Source: Iphinoe sp. HA4291-MV1
Lineage (GTDB): Bacteria; Cyanobacteriota; Cyanobacteriia; Cyanobacteriales; Nostocaceae
Direction: 5' to 3'
Assembly (NCBI GenBank): GCA_019359415.1
Contig: JAHHHH010000005.1
Span: 1 to 64,000 of the forward strand
DNA: 64,000 nucleotides
The position numbers were made by a program, and so were the translations under genes. Shown piece by piece: positions 27,333-35,749 of the stretch; the first letter of the stretch is position 1; each line of letters opens with the position of its first letter. The notes beneath the pieces are model-generated. The model was not told where the DNA came from and made no database searches. It was given only the letters and a program-made list of their open reading frames with translations.

Positions 27333-28673
27333 TTATGCAAGAAGTCTATTAAGTGGTTGAATGCAGGTTTGAATGAATTCTTCAACTCCTGCAACTGGAA
27401 ATATTTTTGTATCCAGCTTACAAGCCACATCCTCAATACTTATATCATCTAAAAATATCAATTCACCATGTTTCAGCATAACATTTGGTAGCAAAATTCC
27501 ATCTCCTAAATCTTGCCTCTGTAACTTCAAAAGCAAATCATGACCAGTCAGCAAGCCAGTAACGCTAATACTTTGTCCCCAGTAATCGCTTGACAAAGCA
27601 CGCATTGTAATCTCTAAACCCTCAACAGAATTCAATCGCTTCAAGATAGGTTGAAATGCTTGTTCTACTGCATTGCCAACAACCCAAGTTAATTTTCTTT
27701 GTTGAACTTTTGGCGGTAGCAATTTGTCGGCAGCTTCTGTAAATTGTTTCAGAAACAAACGAATAGAACCAACACCGTTATCTATTTGAGGATAGTCTTC
27801 ATATTCAGATTCACATGGCAAATCCTCACCAGTAATCAAAAACCACTCATCAGCAAGCCAAACACAGTTTTGTTTTTTCTGATCCAATTCCTGCTGTAAT
27901 AATCGCACTTGGGAAATGACTTCTTGTGCTTTTTCTCTAGTGACAGGTATCAATTCATCTTGTTGCGGACGAAACCGCGTCAAACCAACTGGCACCACTG
28001 CCACAGAGGCAACAGCAGGTACTTCTCCAGTATGAAAAGATGCTAAATCTCTTAATGTTTGTTCCAAGTGAATACCATCATTGATACCAGGACAGACCAC
28101 TACCTGTGCGTGAATTTGCAGTCTTCTTTTTTGAAACCACTTGATTTGCTGCAATATTTGTCCTGCACGCGGATTTTTCAGCAGTTTCATTCTAACTTCA
28201 GGTTCAGTCGTATGAACAGACACATACAAAGGAGACAACCGCATTTTTTCAATTCGCTGCCATTCTCGTTCTGTTAAATTGGTGAGAGTTAAGTAGGAGC
28301 CGTACAAAAAACTCAAGCGATAATCATCATCTTTCAGATACAAGCTTGAGCGCTTACCTGGTGGTTGTTGATCTATAAAGCAAAATGGGCAACGGTTATT
28401 GCACTGAATCAAACCATCAAATAGAGCTGTTTCAAATTCTAGCCCTAAATCTTCGTCATAGTCTTTTTCGATTTCAAAACAATGGGTTTTACCAGCAACG
28501 TCTAAAACTTCTAGTTCTAATACCTCATCAGCGCACAAAAACTGATAATCTATCAAATCACGAGGATGTGTGCCGTTGATACTGACAATTGCATCTCCCG
28601 GTTCAAATCCAATTTCAGCAGCAATGGAATCTGGTAGTACTTTAGTAATTTGGGCAGGACGAATAATAGTCAT
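27333..28673 (-). CDS. TIGR03279-type radical SAM protein with PDZ and DUF512
   Basis: This 446-residue protein is conserved in cyanobacteria. A PDZ-like segment comes first (about residues 8-65, PDSIAAEIGFEPGDAIVSI), then a radical SAM cluster motif CNNRCPFC (Cys91, Cys95, Cys98) and a DUF512 domain in the C-terminal half. The cluster should bind 4Fe-4S and cleave SAM. The substrate is unknown. Single-gene unit as far as seen. Confidence 0.9.
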   Translation of the reverse strand: MTIIRPAQITKVLPDSIAAEIGFEPGDAIVSINGTHPRDLIDYQFLCADEVLELEVLDVAGKTHCFEIEKDYDEDLGLEFETALFDGLIQCNNRCPFCFIDQQPPGKRSSLYLKDDDYRLSFLYGSYLTLTNLTEREWQRIEKMRLSPLYVSVHTTEPEVRMKLLKNPRAGQILQQIKWFQKRRLQIHAQVVVCPGINDGIHLEQTLRDLASFHTGEVPAVASVAVVPVGLTRFRPQQDELIPVTREKAQEVISQVRLLQQELDQKKQNCVWLADEWFLITGEDLPCESEYEDYPQIDNGVGSIRLFLKQFTEAADKLLPPKVQQRKLTWVVGNAVEQAFQPILKRLNSVEGLEITMRALSSDYWGQSISVTGLLTGHDLLLKLQRQDLGDGILLPNVMLKHGELIFLDDISIEDVACKLDTKIFPVAGVEEFIQTCIQPLNRLLA

Positions 28674-29050
28674 GAGTTGTATGTGATGACATACAGCGAA
28701 GTCAGGAGTCAGGAGTCAGAAGTAAAAAGGGCTTTATATCTGGCTTTTAGACCTTACTCTTTGTACTTCACGCACGAACAATCTGCTGTATGAGTTACTA
28801 TCTATAAGTTAATGTGCAATAATCAATAATCTACAGACCTGTAAGGTCATAAGAGTGATACGATACAAGCTTATGGTTCATTGCTACTAATTTTAACTAA
28901 CTGACAGCCAACGTAACATTTATCACTCTTTATTATTTAATTTTTAAACAAAGAGTAGCGATGATCGTATGAAGTTTCTATTAAATGAAATATAGAGTAA
29001 CCGTATTTATGTTGAAAGTTAAGTATTAAAAGTAGCAATCTACAGTTCGA
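28674..29050. other. Divergent spacer, no gene recognised
   Basis: The 377 bp between divergent genes contains short GGAGTCA repeats (about 28700-28722) and AT-rich DNA. I looked for a cobalamin riboswitch or Fur box before the FecCD permease and saw neither. Confidence 0.5.
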
Positions 29051-30052
29051 GTGCAGAAAATAATCTCAAGCAACCGTGTGCTGGTGGCAACTCTATTATT
29101 GAGTATGGCGCTATTTTTTATGATAGGGCTTTCCCTGTCATTTGGGGCAGTAGGGATGACTCCATCTCAATTGTGGCAAGCAATACTTCGTCAAGGCGAC
29201 ACACTCCCTCAAACAATTATCTGGGATTTACGACTACCTCGCACCCTAGCAGCAATCCTGGTGGGTGCAGCTTTGGGAATGTCTGGCGCACTGCTTCAAG
29301 GAATGTTGCGGAACGGACTCGCAGATCCATTCTTACTCGGTATCTCTGCTGGTGCAGGTTTGGTAGTTGTGCCAATATTCACCTTGGGGGTGTTGCAAAG
29401 TTGGGTTCCTTTGGCTGCTTGGATTGGCGGCTTATTAACAACTCTTTTTGTTTATCTGCTTGCGAGGAGTGGAGATGGGATTTCAATTGAGCGGCTCATC
29501 TTGGGTGGAGTGGCGATTAGCTCATTATTTGGAGCAATTCAATCGGTATTGTTGCTGTTGGCGGATGATGGACGAGTACAAACAGCATTAAGTTGGCTGA
29601 TTGGCAGCTTAAATGGAAGAGGATGGAATCTGGTAGTTATTGCAGGACCATATATTTGTTTATCCTTGATACTGGGATGTTTCTTAGGTCGTAGTGTCAA
29701 CTTGCTAAATTTGGGAGATGATTTGGCTGTTGGATTAGGGGTTTCCTTAGTGCGATCGCGCATTTTTATCGGCGCTATAGCGACACTTTTAGCCGCAGGT
29801 GCTGTCAGTGTTGCGGGATTAATTGGTTTTGTCGGCTTAATCGTTCCTCACGGTATCCGCTTGTTCGTTGGTACAGATTATCGAGTTGTTTTGCCATTGA
29901 GCGCTGTTGGCGGTGCTTTAGTCCTCACAGGTGCTGATTTGCTGTCTCGCTTGGGTGCTGTGGAGTTACCAGTTGGTGCTGTCACTGCACTTTTTGGATC
30001 GCCTCTGTTTATTTGGTTGCTGTATCAACGTAAAGGAAATTTTAATGAGTAG
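29051..30052 (+). CDS. FecCD-family ABC transporter permease (siderophore or B12 type)
   Basis: The 333-residue product has about nine to ten membrane helices and FecCD/BtuC motifs: LRLPRTLAAILVGAALGMSG (residues 59-78), DPFLLGISAGAG, and GLIGFVGLIVPHGIRL in the ATPase-coupling region. It should import ferric siderophore, haem or cobalamin together with a binding protein and an ATPase. Neither partner is adjacent. A 19-codon frame overlapping its stop (30045-30104) may be the remnant of the ATPase gene start. Start is GTG at 29051. Confidence 0.88.
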   Translation: MQKIISSNRVLVATLLLSMALFFMIGLSLSFGAVGMTPSQLWQAILRQGDTLPQTIIWDLRLPRTLAAILVGAALGMSGALLQGMLRNGLADPFLLGISAGAGLVVVPIFTLGVLQSWVPLAAWIGGLLTTLFVYLLARSGDGISIERLILGGVAISSLFGAIQSVLLLLADDGRVQTALSWLIGSLNGRGWNLVVIAGPYICLSLILGCFLGRSVNLLNLGDDLAVGLGVSLVRSRIFIGAIATLLAAGAVSVAGLIGFVGLIVPHGIRLFVGTDYRVVLPLSAVGGALVLTGADLLSRLGAVELPVGAVTALFGSPLFIWLLYQRKGNFNE

Positions 30053-30104
30053 CCAAAATCCTATAGCTGATTTATTCGTGAGATATGATGGAGACGACTT
30101 CTAA
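30045..30104 (+). pseudogene. Possible truncated start of the partner ATPase gene
   Basis: ATG at 30045 overlaps the permease stop by 8 bp, as operon partners do, and follows AAAGGAAA. The frame reads MSSQNPIADLFVRYDG and stops after 19 codons, just before the DUF433 gene. It could be the cut-off beginning of an ABC ATPase gene, but it is too short for family assignment. Confidence 0.25.
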
Positions 30105-30110
30105 AAGGCT

Positions 30111-30491
30111 ATGGATATGACTCCAGTATCCAATGGGCAGGCAATTATTATTCGGACAGAGCGTGGACTGACGATCGCAGGCACTCGTATCACTCTGTAT
30201 GACGTGATGGACTATGTGAGTGCCCAGTATCCGCCAAAGTTTATTCGTGCCATGCTCAGCCTGAGCGATGAGCAAGTGAATGCTGCTCTATCTTACATTG
30301 AGGCACATCGTGCTGAGGTTGAAGCAGAATATCAAACAATTCTCCAGGAAGCGGAAGAACTCCGGCAGTATTGGGAAGAACAAAATCGTGAGTTATTTGC
30401 CCGCATTGCTGCAAAGCCCCCGAAACCAGGTACAGAAGCTATCCGAGCAAAACTTCAGGCAGCAAAAGCCAAACTTGAGTCAAGGGCATGA
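30111..30491 (+). CDS. DUF433 domain protein (probable antitoxin), second copy
   Basis: The 125 to 126-residue product is clearly paralogous to 7674-8051: RTERGLTIAGTRITLYDVMD near the start, SYIEAHRAEVEAEYQ in the middle, and the tail QYWEEQNRELFARIA. An in-frame ATG at 30117 is an alternative start. Its stop overlaps (ATGA) the start of a DUF5615 toxin fragment that is truncated, so the antitoxin has lost its partner here. It sits directly after the orphan FecCD permease. Confidence 0.75.
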   Translation: MDMTPVSNGQAIIIRTERGLTIAGTRITLYDVMDYVSAQYPPKFIRAMLSLSDEQVNAALSYIEAHRAEVEAEYQTILQEAEELRQYWEEQNRELFARIAAKPPKPGTEAIRAKLQAAKAKLESRA

Positions 30492-30616
30492 ACTTTCTGA
30501 TTGACCACAATCTCAGGGGACATGCCGTTGTTCTATTGGGCAGTCTCACAGCTAGCGCTTTTTTAAATACTCATTTATTCAAACGGTTATTCAACGTAAT
30601 CAAATTCCGCTGTTAG
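30488..30616 (+). pseudogene. Truncated DUF5615 toxin start
   Basis: The frame starts MNFLIDHNLRGHAVVLLGSL, matching the toxin N-terminus at 7677 (MKFLVDHNIRGQAKLLL), then loses similarity by about 30550. It runs out of frame into xisH-derived DNA, stopping at 30616. The missing C-terminal two thirds mean no functional PIN-like protein. Confidence 0.7.
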
Positions 30617-30660
30617 TCTATGACACAGAAAAAAAGGAGATTGCACAATGGATAAAGTAA
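30556..30660 (+). pseudogene. xisH: C-terminal remnant of xisH
   Basis: In another frame the DNA encodes YSFIQTVIQRNQIPLLVYD followed by EIAQWIK and TAA at 30658-30660, the typical XisH end. It overlaps the xisI start by 13 bp, as in intact xisH-xisI pairs. The N-terminal part of XisH, including its nuclease-like region, is gone, replaced by the toxin fragment. Confidence 0.7.
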
Positions 30661-31010
30661 GTTTATATCGTCAATATATTCAGGAGTTGCTCACTGAACG
30701 GGCGAAACTGCGATGCTCCAAAGGAGCCGCTACGCTAACGTCCAATGATCCGATAGAAAGCGAGACGATATTTGACACTATGAGCGATCGCTATCAGCTT
30801 GTGAATGTAGGTTGGAAAAATAGTAGCACTCGGATCTATGGCTGTGTGCTACATGTAGATATTAAGGATGGAAAAATTTGGGTGCAGCATGACGGAACAG
30901 AGGATGCGATCGCAACTCAACTTGTGGCGCGAGGAGTTCCGAAGCAAGATATTGTGCTAGCATATCATGCGCCTCATGTGCGACAGTACACAGAGTTTGC
31001 GGTGGGGTAA
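30648..31010 (+). CDS. xisI: XisI-family protein with a small in-frame repeat insert
   Basis: The 120-residue product matches XisI, a partner needed for excision of the fdxN element in heterocystous cyanobacteria, though most genomic copies are of unknown function. Family blocks: YRQYIQELLTERAK, SDRYQLVNVGW, DIKDGKIWVQHDGTEDAIA, VPKQDIVLAYHAP. About 14 extra residues (CSKGAATLTSNDP region, residues 23-37) are encoded by a dispersed repeat, CGATGCTCCAAAGGAGCCGC. Its XisH partner is only a remnant. Confidence 0.82.
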   Translation: MDKVSLYRQYIQELLTERAKLRCSKGAATLTSNDPIESETIFDTMSDRYQLVNVGWKNSSTRIYGCVLHVDIKDGKIWVQHDGTEDAIATQLVARGVPKQDIVLAYHAPHVRQYTEFAVG

Positions 31011-31104
31011 TGTTGAATTGAAGTTGTACACCAGCAAAACCGTTAGGATACTTGCTACCATTAGCTTGTCCAATCTTGAATCTTAAATTTTGAACTTTGA
31101 ATGC

Positions 31105-32541
31105 GTGAATTTTGAATTACTCACGTCCTCCCGTCAGCTAGCTTTTATTGCCTTGCGAAACGTTCACAAGGGGGCTTATGCTGATATTGCCCTAGACAGA
31201 GTGCTGCAAAAAGCAAATCTACAGGATAGCGATCGCCGCCTTGTCACAGAATTAGTTTATGGCTGCACCAGAAGACAGCGTACTCTTGACGCTCTCATCG
31301 ACCAATTAGGCAAAAAGAAATCCCACCAACAGCCAAAAGACCTCCGCACGATTCTACATTTGGGCTTGTATCAATTATGCTATCAAGAACGAATTCCTGA
31401 AAGTGCTGCTGTGAATACGACTGTTCAACTTGCCAGAGACAATGGCTTTTCTGGATTAACGGGTTTTGTCAATGGTCTATTACGACAGTATATCCGTTTA
31501 GAAAAGAAAGAAGATGGAACAAAGAAGGATTTCTTCTCTCTTCAATCTTCTGACTCCGTAGAACGCTTAGGTATTTTATATAGTTTTCCCGACTGGATTA
31601 TTCAAGTTTGGGTGGAACAATTTGGTTTAGCACAAACGGAACAACTTTGCTTATGGATGAATAAAACTCCAGCTATTGACTTGCGAGTCAATCCTCTTTG
31701 TACCTCAACAGAAGAAGTGGAAGCGGCGTTGACATCTACTGGTGTTACGTTTCAACGTGTTCCCCATCTACCACAAGCTTTACGATTGATGAGTAACGCT
31801 GGTCCTATTCAAAATCTACCTGGTTATAACGAGGGTTGGTGGAGTGTACAAGATAGTAGCGCCCAATTAGTCAGTCATTTACTCGACCCTCAACCGGGTG
31901 AGGTGGTGATTGATGCTTGTGCTGCACCCGGAGGTAAAACAACTCACATTGCAGAGTTGATGAGGGATGAAGGCAAGATTTTTGCTTGCGATCGCGTTGG
32001 CGTTGGCGCAGCCTCTCGTCCCTTGCGCGTCTCCGACAGGAGAAGAGATCGCACTCCCTCTCGTCTGGTAAAGCTTCAAAAAAATGCTCAACGGCTGAAG
32101 TTCAAATCTATTGAAATTTGTACTGGTGACAGTCGTAATATGCCCCAGTTTCAAAATACTGCTCACCGTGTACTACTAGATGCACCATGCTCTGGGTTAG
32201 GAACCTTGCACCGCCATGCTGATGCTCGTTGGCGACAAACACCAGAAACAGTGGAAGAACTCTCGGTGCTTCAAAAACAACTTTTAGCACATACATCTAC
32301 GTTTGTCAAGCAAAGTGGTGTACTCGTTTACTCCACCTGTACATTGCAGCCAAAAGAGAATGAAGACGTCGTTTCATCTTTCCTAGCTGAGAATCCAAAT
32401 TGGGAAATAGAACCTCCCAGTGCTGATTCTCCTGCTATTACCTACTCTACTCCACAAGGGTGGATCAAAGTCTTGCCTCACGAACAAGACATGGATGGCT
32501 TTTTTATGGTGCGCTTAAGGAAAACCAACAATTTAGGTTAA
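31105..32541 (+). CDS. rsmB: 16S rRNA (cytosine-967-C5)-methyltransferase RsmB with 19-residue insert
   Basis: The N-terminal NusB-like domain (RQLAFIALRNVHKGAYADIA) is followed by the SAM-dependent methyltransferase domain with DACAAPGGKTTH, DAPCSGLGTLHRH and the catalytic Cys in YSTCT. The enzyme methylates C967 of 16S rRNA. Exactly 57 bp (31996-32052), flanked by GATCGC direct repeats, insert 19 residues after FACDR and before TPSR, between SAM-binding strands. The frame is kept. Start is uncertain: I use GTG 31105, with TTG 31090 possible; both lie in TTTTGAA-repeat DNA. Confidence 0.9.
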   Translation: MNFELLTSSRQLAFIALRNVHKGAYADIALDRVLQKANLQDSDRRLVTELVYGCTRRQRTLDALIDQLGKKKSHQQPKDLRTILHLGLYQLCYQERIPESAAVNTTVQLARDNGFSGLTGFVNGLLRQYIRLEKKEDGTKKDFFSLQSSDSVERLGILYSFPDWIIQVWVEQFGLAQTEQLCLWMNKTPAIDLRVNPLCTSTEEVEAALTSTGVTFQRVPHLPQALRLMSNAGPIQNLPGYNEGWWSVQDSSAQLVSHLLDPQPGEVVIDACAAPGGKTTHIAELMRDEGKIFACDRVGVGAASRPLRVSDRRRDRTPSRLVKLQKNAQRLKFKSIEICTGDSRNMPQFQNTAHRVLLDAPCSGLGTLHRHADARWRQTPETVEELSVLQKQLLAHTSTFVKQSGVLVYSTCTLQPKENEDVVSSFLAENPNWEIEPPSADSPAITYSTPQGWIKVLPHEQDMDGFFMVRLRKTNNLG

Positions 32542-32718
32542 GTTATTAGAGCTGCTACGACCTCTTGCGCTCTTCTGGTGCGCCTGGTGCGCCCTCTGCG
32601 ACTCTGCGCGAAACAAAAAATATTAAAATCGTAAGATTTTTCAGTAAAGAGGAAATAGGGAATGGAGAACAGGGAAAATAAGTAACAAGACCAATTCCCA
32701 ATTTCTTAACAAAAAATC

Positions 32719-33141
32719 ATGGTTAATAATTCCAGTGTGAAAAACTTGGTGAAAATCCTGATTGGAGCAGCTTGGATTGATGGCAGAATTCAGCCAGAAG
32801 AGAGACAATATCTTCGCAAAATAGCTCAAGAAAAGGGTGTGGCGAACGAGCCAGACATTCAGCCTTTGCTGTACGAATTGGTTGCTGTGCAGCCAGAACA
32901 ATTTTACGATTGGGTGAAGGAATATTTAGGCGATCGCCCCAGTGCAGAAGAATGCCAAAATCTCATTGAAGCCATTAGCGGCTTAATTTACAGTGATGGT
33001 GAAGTTGCGATCGAAGAAGCCAGACTCCTAACGAAACTGCAACAATTATCAGACACAAATGATTCAACCCAACCTAAGTATAGCGCCATCCTTAAACAAA
33101 TTCAGAAGCTTTACCGTCGTTGGGTTGAGGTTCAAAACTGA
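32719..33141 (+). CDS. TerB-like protein
   Basis: The all-helical, 140-residue protein has two DG-E segments, AWIDGRIQPEE (residues 14-24) and LIYSDGEVAIEEARLL (about 90-105), like the metal-binding acidic loops of TerB-family proteins. Exact role in cyanobacteria is unknown; TerB domains are linked to membrane-associated stress complexes. It stands downstream of rsmB with a 177 bp spacer. Confidence 0.7.
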   Translation: MVNNSSVKNLVKILIGAAWIDGRIQPEERQYLRKIAQEKGVANEPDIQPLLYELVAVQPEQFYDWVKEYLGDRPSAEECQNLIEAISGLIYSDGEVAIEEARLLTKLQQLSDTNDSTQPKYSAILKQIQKLYRRWVEVQN

Positions 33142-33372
33142 AAAAGTCCAACAGAGTCGTGAGTTCTGAGTCATGAGTCCTGAGTAAGTACTGGTCTTTC
33201 TGTTACTTAATTTTTTTATCAAAATCAAAAATTCAGAAGATTATGATACTAAGCAACGCCAGTCGTCTGCGGTAAGTCCTGCGGAGGCTTGCGCCAACAA
33301 AGCAGCGTCTGGGCTACTGAGAGGGAACCTCCGGAGAGCGCTGGCTCCTCAGCACTCACAGATCAGCACTAT

Positions 33373-33756
33373 CTAGGACTTCGGCTCAGCCACTTCTGGA
33401 GTTGGGTTTTTCTCAGCTTTTGGCTCAGCCACTTCTGGAGTTGGGGCTTTCTCAACTTTTGGCTCAGCCACTTCTGGAGTTGGGTTTTTCTCAACTTTCG
33501 GCTCAGCCACTTCTGGAGTTGGGTTTTTCTCAACTTTCGGCTCAGCCACTTCTGGAGTTGGGTTTTTCTCAACTTTCGGTACAAAATCAGGACGCTCTTT
33601 GTCTTCCCAACCCACGGGACGCTTAGAGTTGTACCAAGCAATTGAGCCAATGGCGACAGCGGCGATAAAGCCAATCACATACACACCTGTAAAAGCCCAA
33701 GGAAATTGGTATGGTTCTTTGACTGCTTGCGCTGCTGCTTCCATCAAAAAATACAT
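33373..33756 (-). CDS. psb35: Psb35-like photosystem II assembly protein with repeat tail
   Basis: The N-terminal 60 residues hold one transmembrane helix (about 20-42, FTGVYVIGFIAAVAIGSIAW) and then YNSKRPVGWEDKERPDF, which I associate with Psb35, a small thylakoid protein near CP47 and Hlip complexes. The remaining half is five 13-residue repeats of the VEKNPTPEVAEPK type. ATG 33756 has AGGGGG at good spacing. An alternative is residue 5 (MEAAAQ). The repeat tail is the odd feature. Family assignment is from memory of the family. Confidence 0.6.
   Translation of the reverse strand: MYFLMEAAAQAVKEPYQFPWAFTGVYVIGFIAAVAIGSIAWYNSKRPVGWEDKERPDFVPKVEKNPTPEVAEPKVEKNPTPEVAEPKVEKNPTPEVAEPKVEKAPTPEVAEPKAEKNPTPEVAEPKS
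33376..33570. repeat. 39 bp coding minisatellite, five copies
   Basis: A 39 bp unit (plus-strand CTCAGCCACTTCTGGAGTTG...) repeats five times with few changes, encoding 13 residues on the minus strand. The period is a multiple of three, so copy-number change keeps the frame. Confidence 0.9.
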
Positions 33757-33890
33757 AAGTATAACCCCCTATAGTAGGCAACACTACATAAGACCGTATA
33801 GAAAGAGCGTATCATCAACATCCACCGCAGGGGAGAACAGGAGTGTGAGAGTCAGGCAGATCTATTTTATGACTACAGAGAAATATCGTA

Positions 33891-35333
33891 TTACGTATCT
33901 GATCGTTCACTTAAAGCAGAAAATTGCTCCTGATTAATTCGTCCAGCTTGATATAACGTTTCTGTGATTTCTGACATTGTTAAAACAGAATGACCTCGAT
34001 AACCATTTTCTTGTAATCGGTTTTTTACCCCTTGTTCATGGTCGATAAAGACGACAATATCATTGACATTTAATCCTACAGATTTTAACTTTTCTGCTCC
34101 TTCCATTGCACTTTTACCACTGATAAGAATATCATCAACGACTACAACCGTCTCTCCTGGATAAAACTCACCCTCAATTAACCTTCGAGTTCCGTGTGCT
34201 TTGACTTCTTTGCGAGGGAAAATCATTGGACAGTTGAGACGTAAAGCTAAACCAGTAGCTGTGGGTAAAGAGCCGTAAGGAATACCTGCTACTCTATTAA
34301 ATTTTAAGCTTTTCAAAATTTCTGCATAAGCATTGAGAACTTGATTAAAAACTTGCGGATTGGAAATGATTGTACGTAAATCGACATAATAAGGAAATGT
34401 ATTACCTGATGCTTGCACATAATCACCGAACATAATGCAACCAAGATCATAAAGTTGCAAAATCAAATCTTGTTGGGGATGTTGTTCTAAGAAACAAACA
34501 TCAGGTAACCACACAGAACAACTGGAAGCATCATGAATAATTTCAGTTTTTGCCTGATTAACTTCTGCTTGCAAAGACTGGATCTGCTCAGATAAACATT
34601 CCTGCGTCAACATATCTAGAGGAACAGGAATTAGCAGACCATCACCATAAGCATTTAGACCAGCTGCTAAAATTTTAGAAAGATTGTTACCATCTGCCCA
34701 AATGCTACGAGTCATGATAATTCGTTCGGGAGAAACTGCACGAATACGTGCCAAAACATCAGGATTTGTAGTTCCCACTTCTAAACCTAGTTGTTCTGGA
34801 GTTCCCCAATTTTTTGATTCCTTGACTACCTGCAAATAAAGAGGTGACTCAATTGAAGGATATTGCTGTAAGTTAATAGCAGTGGGATTAGAAGTACAAC
34901 ACAAAATGAAAACAGCCTTATCTGGGTAAACCAAAAAAGGGGCTACATGGTCTTGTCCTATGTATGGACTCAAAGTTATGGCATCTACACCCCATTGGGT
35001 AAACACAGTTTGAGCAAAGATAGTACTTGTATTTAAATCACTATGTTTGGCATCTAAAATAATCGGAATCTGAGCGGGGATAGCTTCTAGAGTTGTGTGA
35101 AGTAGTTCTAAACCTGGAACACCTAAAGCTTCATAAAATCCCAGTGTAGGCTTATAAGCACACACTTTATCGACTGTTTCAGAAATAATAAATTGCAACC
35201 AATTCTGCAAACCAGAAATGATATTTTGAGATTTGTAGGAGGCAGGCATCATTTCTGGATTAGGGTCTAATCCTACAAATAGTATACTTTGATTTTGTAA
35301 AGTTGCCTGATTTAACTTATCAAAGAAGTTCAT
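33891..35333 (-). CDS. pyrFE: Fused OMP decarboxylase / orotate phosphoribosyltransferase
   Basis: The 480-residue protein fuses two pyrimidine-biosynthesis enzymes. Residues 1 to about 270 are type-2 OMP decarboxylase (FVGLDPNPEMMP, ILDAKHSD, TRSIWADG). Residues about 285-480 are orotate phosphoribosyltransferase with PRPP motif VVVVDDILISGKS. Together they convert orotate plus PRPP to UMP. The fusion order is that seen in cyanobacteria. Its ATG overlaps (ATGA) the stop of a truncated oxidoreductase gene, probably a chance product of a deletion. Confidence 0.93.
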   Translation of the reverse strand: MNFFDKLNQATLQNQSILFVGLDPNPEMMPASYKSQNIISGLQNWLQFIISETVDKVCAYKPTLGFYEALGVPGLELLHTTLEAIPAQIPIILDAKHSDLNTSTIFAQTVFTQWGVDAITLSPYIGQDHVAPFLVYPDKAVFILCCTSNPTAINLQQYPSIESPLYLQVVKESKNWGTPEQLGLEVGTTNPDVLARIRAVSPERIIMTRSIWADGNNLSKILAAGLNAYGDGLLIPVPLDMLTQECLSEQIQSLQAEVNQAKTEIIHDASSCSVWLPDVCFLEQHPQQDLILQLYDLGCIMFGDYVQASGNTFPYYVDLRTIISNPQVFNQVLNAYAEILKSLKFNRVAGIPYGSLPTATGLALRLNCPMIFPRKEVKAHGTRRLIEGEFYPGETVVVVDDILISGKSAMEGAEKLKSVGLNVNDIVVFIDHEQGVKNRLQENGYRGHSVLTMSEITETLYQAGRINQEQFSALSERSDT

Positions 35334-35683
35334 AGTTGATTTTCAAAAATAGATTTGTTACAACAATCCTGATTATTAACTTCACCATCAACAGTTAAAC
35401 GATATTGTTGATGGTCAATAATTGGAGTATACCTGAAGGTATTAATGAGCAAAGCTTCTGGTTGAATTTCACGGTAGGAAAATTCTGGTACTGGCTTTTG
35501 TGGATTGAAGATGAAAGCTTCAACTTTCTCATTCAGTGGTTCGGAAAGTTTGCCTACAACACCTTCAAACAATGGTGTCCCACATCCACCAAGAAGAAAA
35601 CTCATGCTAGACAGTCCAGTAATTTTTAGAAATTGACGGCGTGATAATTGAGGACGGCGAATTAAATTCATAGGATTAATCAT
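35330..35683 (-). pseudogene. Truncated molybdopterin-dependent oxidoreductase (sulfite oxidase/MsrP type)
   Basis: The 117-residue frame starts with a Tat signal (LSRRQFLKITGLSS, then LLGGC), followed by NTFRYTPIIDHQQYRLTVDG, the beginning of the sulfite-oxidase-like molybdopterin domain. It then ends within a few codons at the pyrFE start. Family members are about 250-330 residues, so the cofactor-binding domain is missing. The next upstream gene is a di-haem cytochrome b, the usual membrane partner, indicating a once-complete redox pair. Confidence 0.75.
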
Positions 35684-35749
35684 GAGTTATTAGTGACTAT
35701 TTCTCTTACTCTCCTCTATCTCGAAATTATCTATGACTCTACAGTTCAT

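Noticed and set aside
28674-29050. Cobalamin riboswitch or Fur box before the FecCD permease
   Set aside because: No B12-box-like conserved sequence or GATAAT-type palindrome seen.
33376-33570. Regularly spaced repeats resembling a CRISPR array
   Set aside because: Units are contiguous 39 bp copies without spacers, in frame in a real gene; it is a coding minisatellite.
33289-33645. Plus-strand frame opposite the Psb35-like gene with repeated SHFWSW units
   Set aside because: It is the antisense of the minisatellite; the minus-strand gene has a ribosome-binding site, a membrane helix and family similarity.
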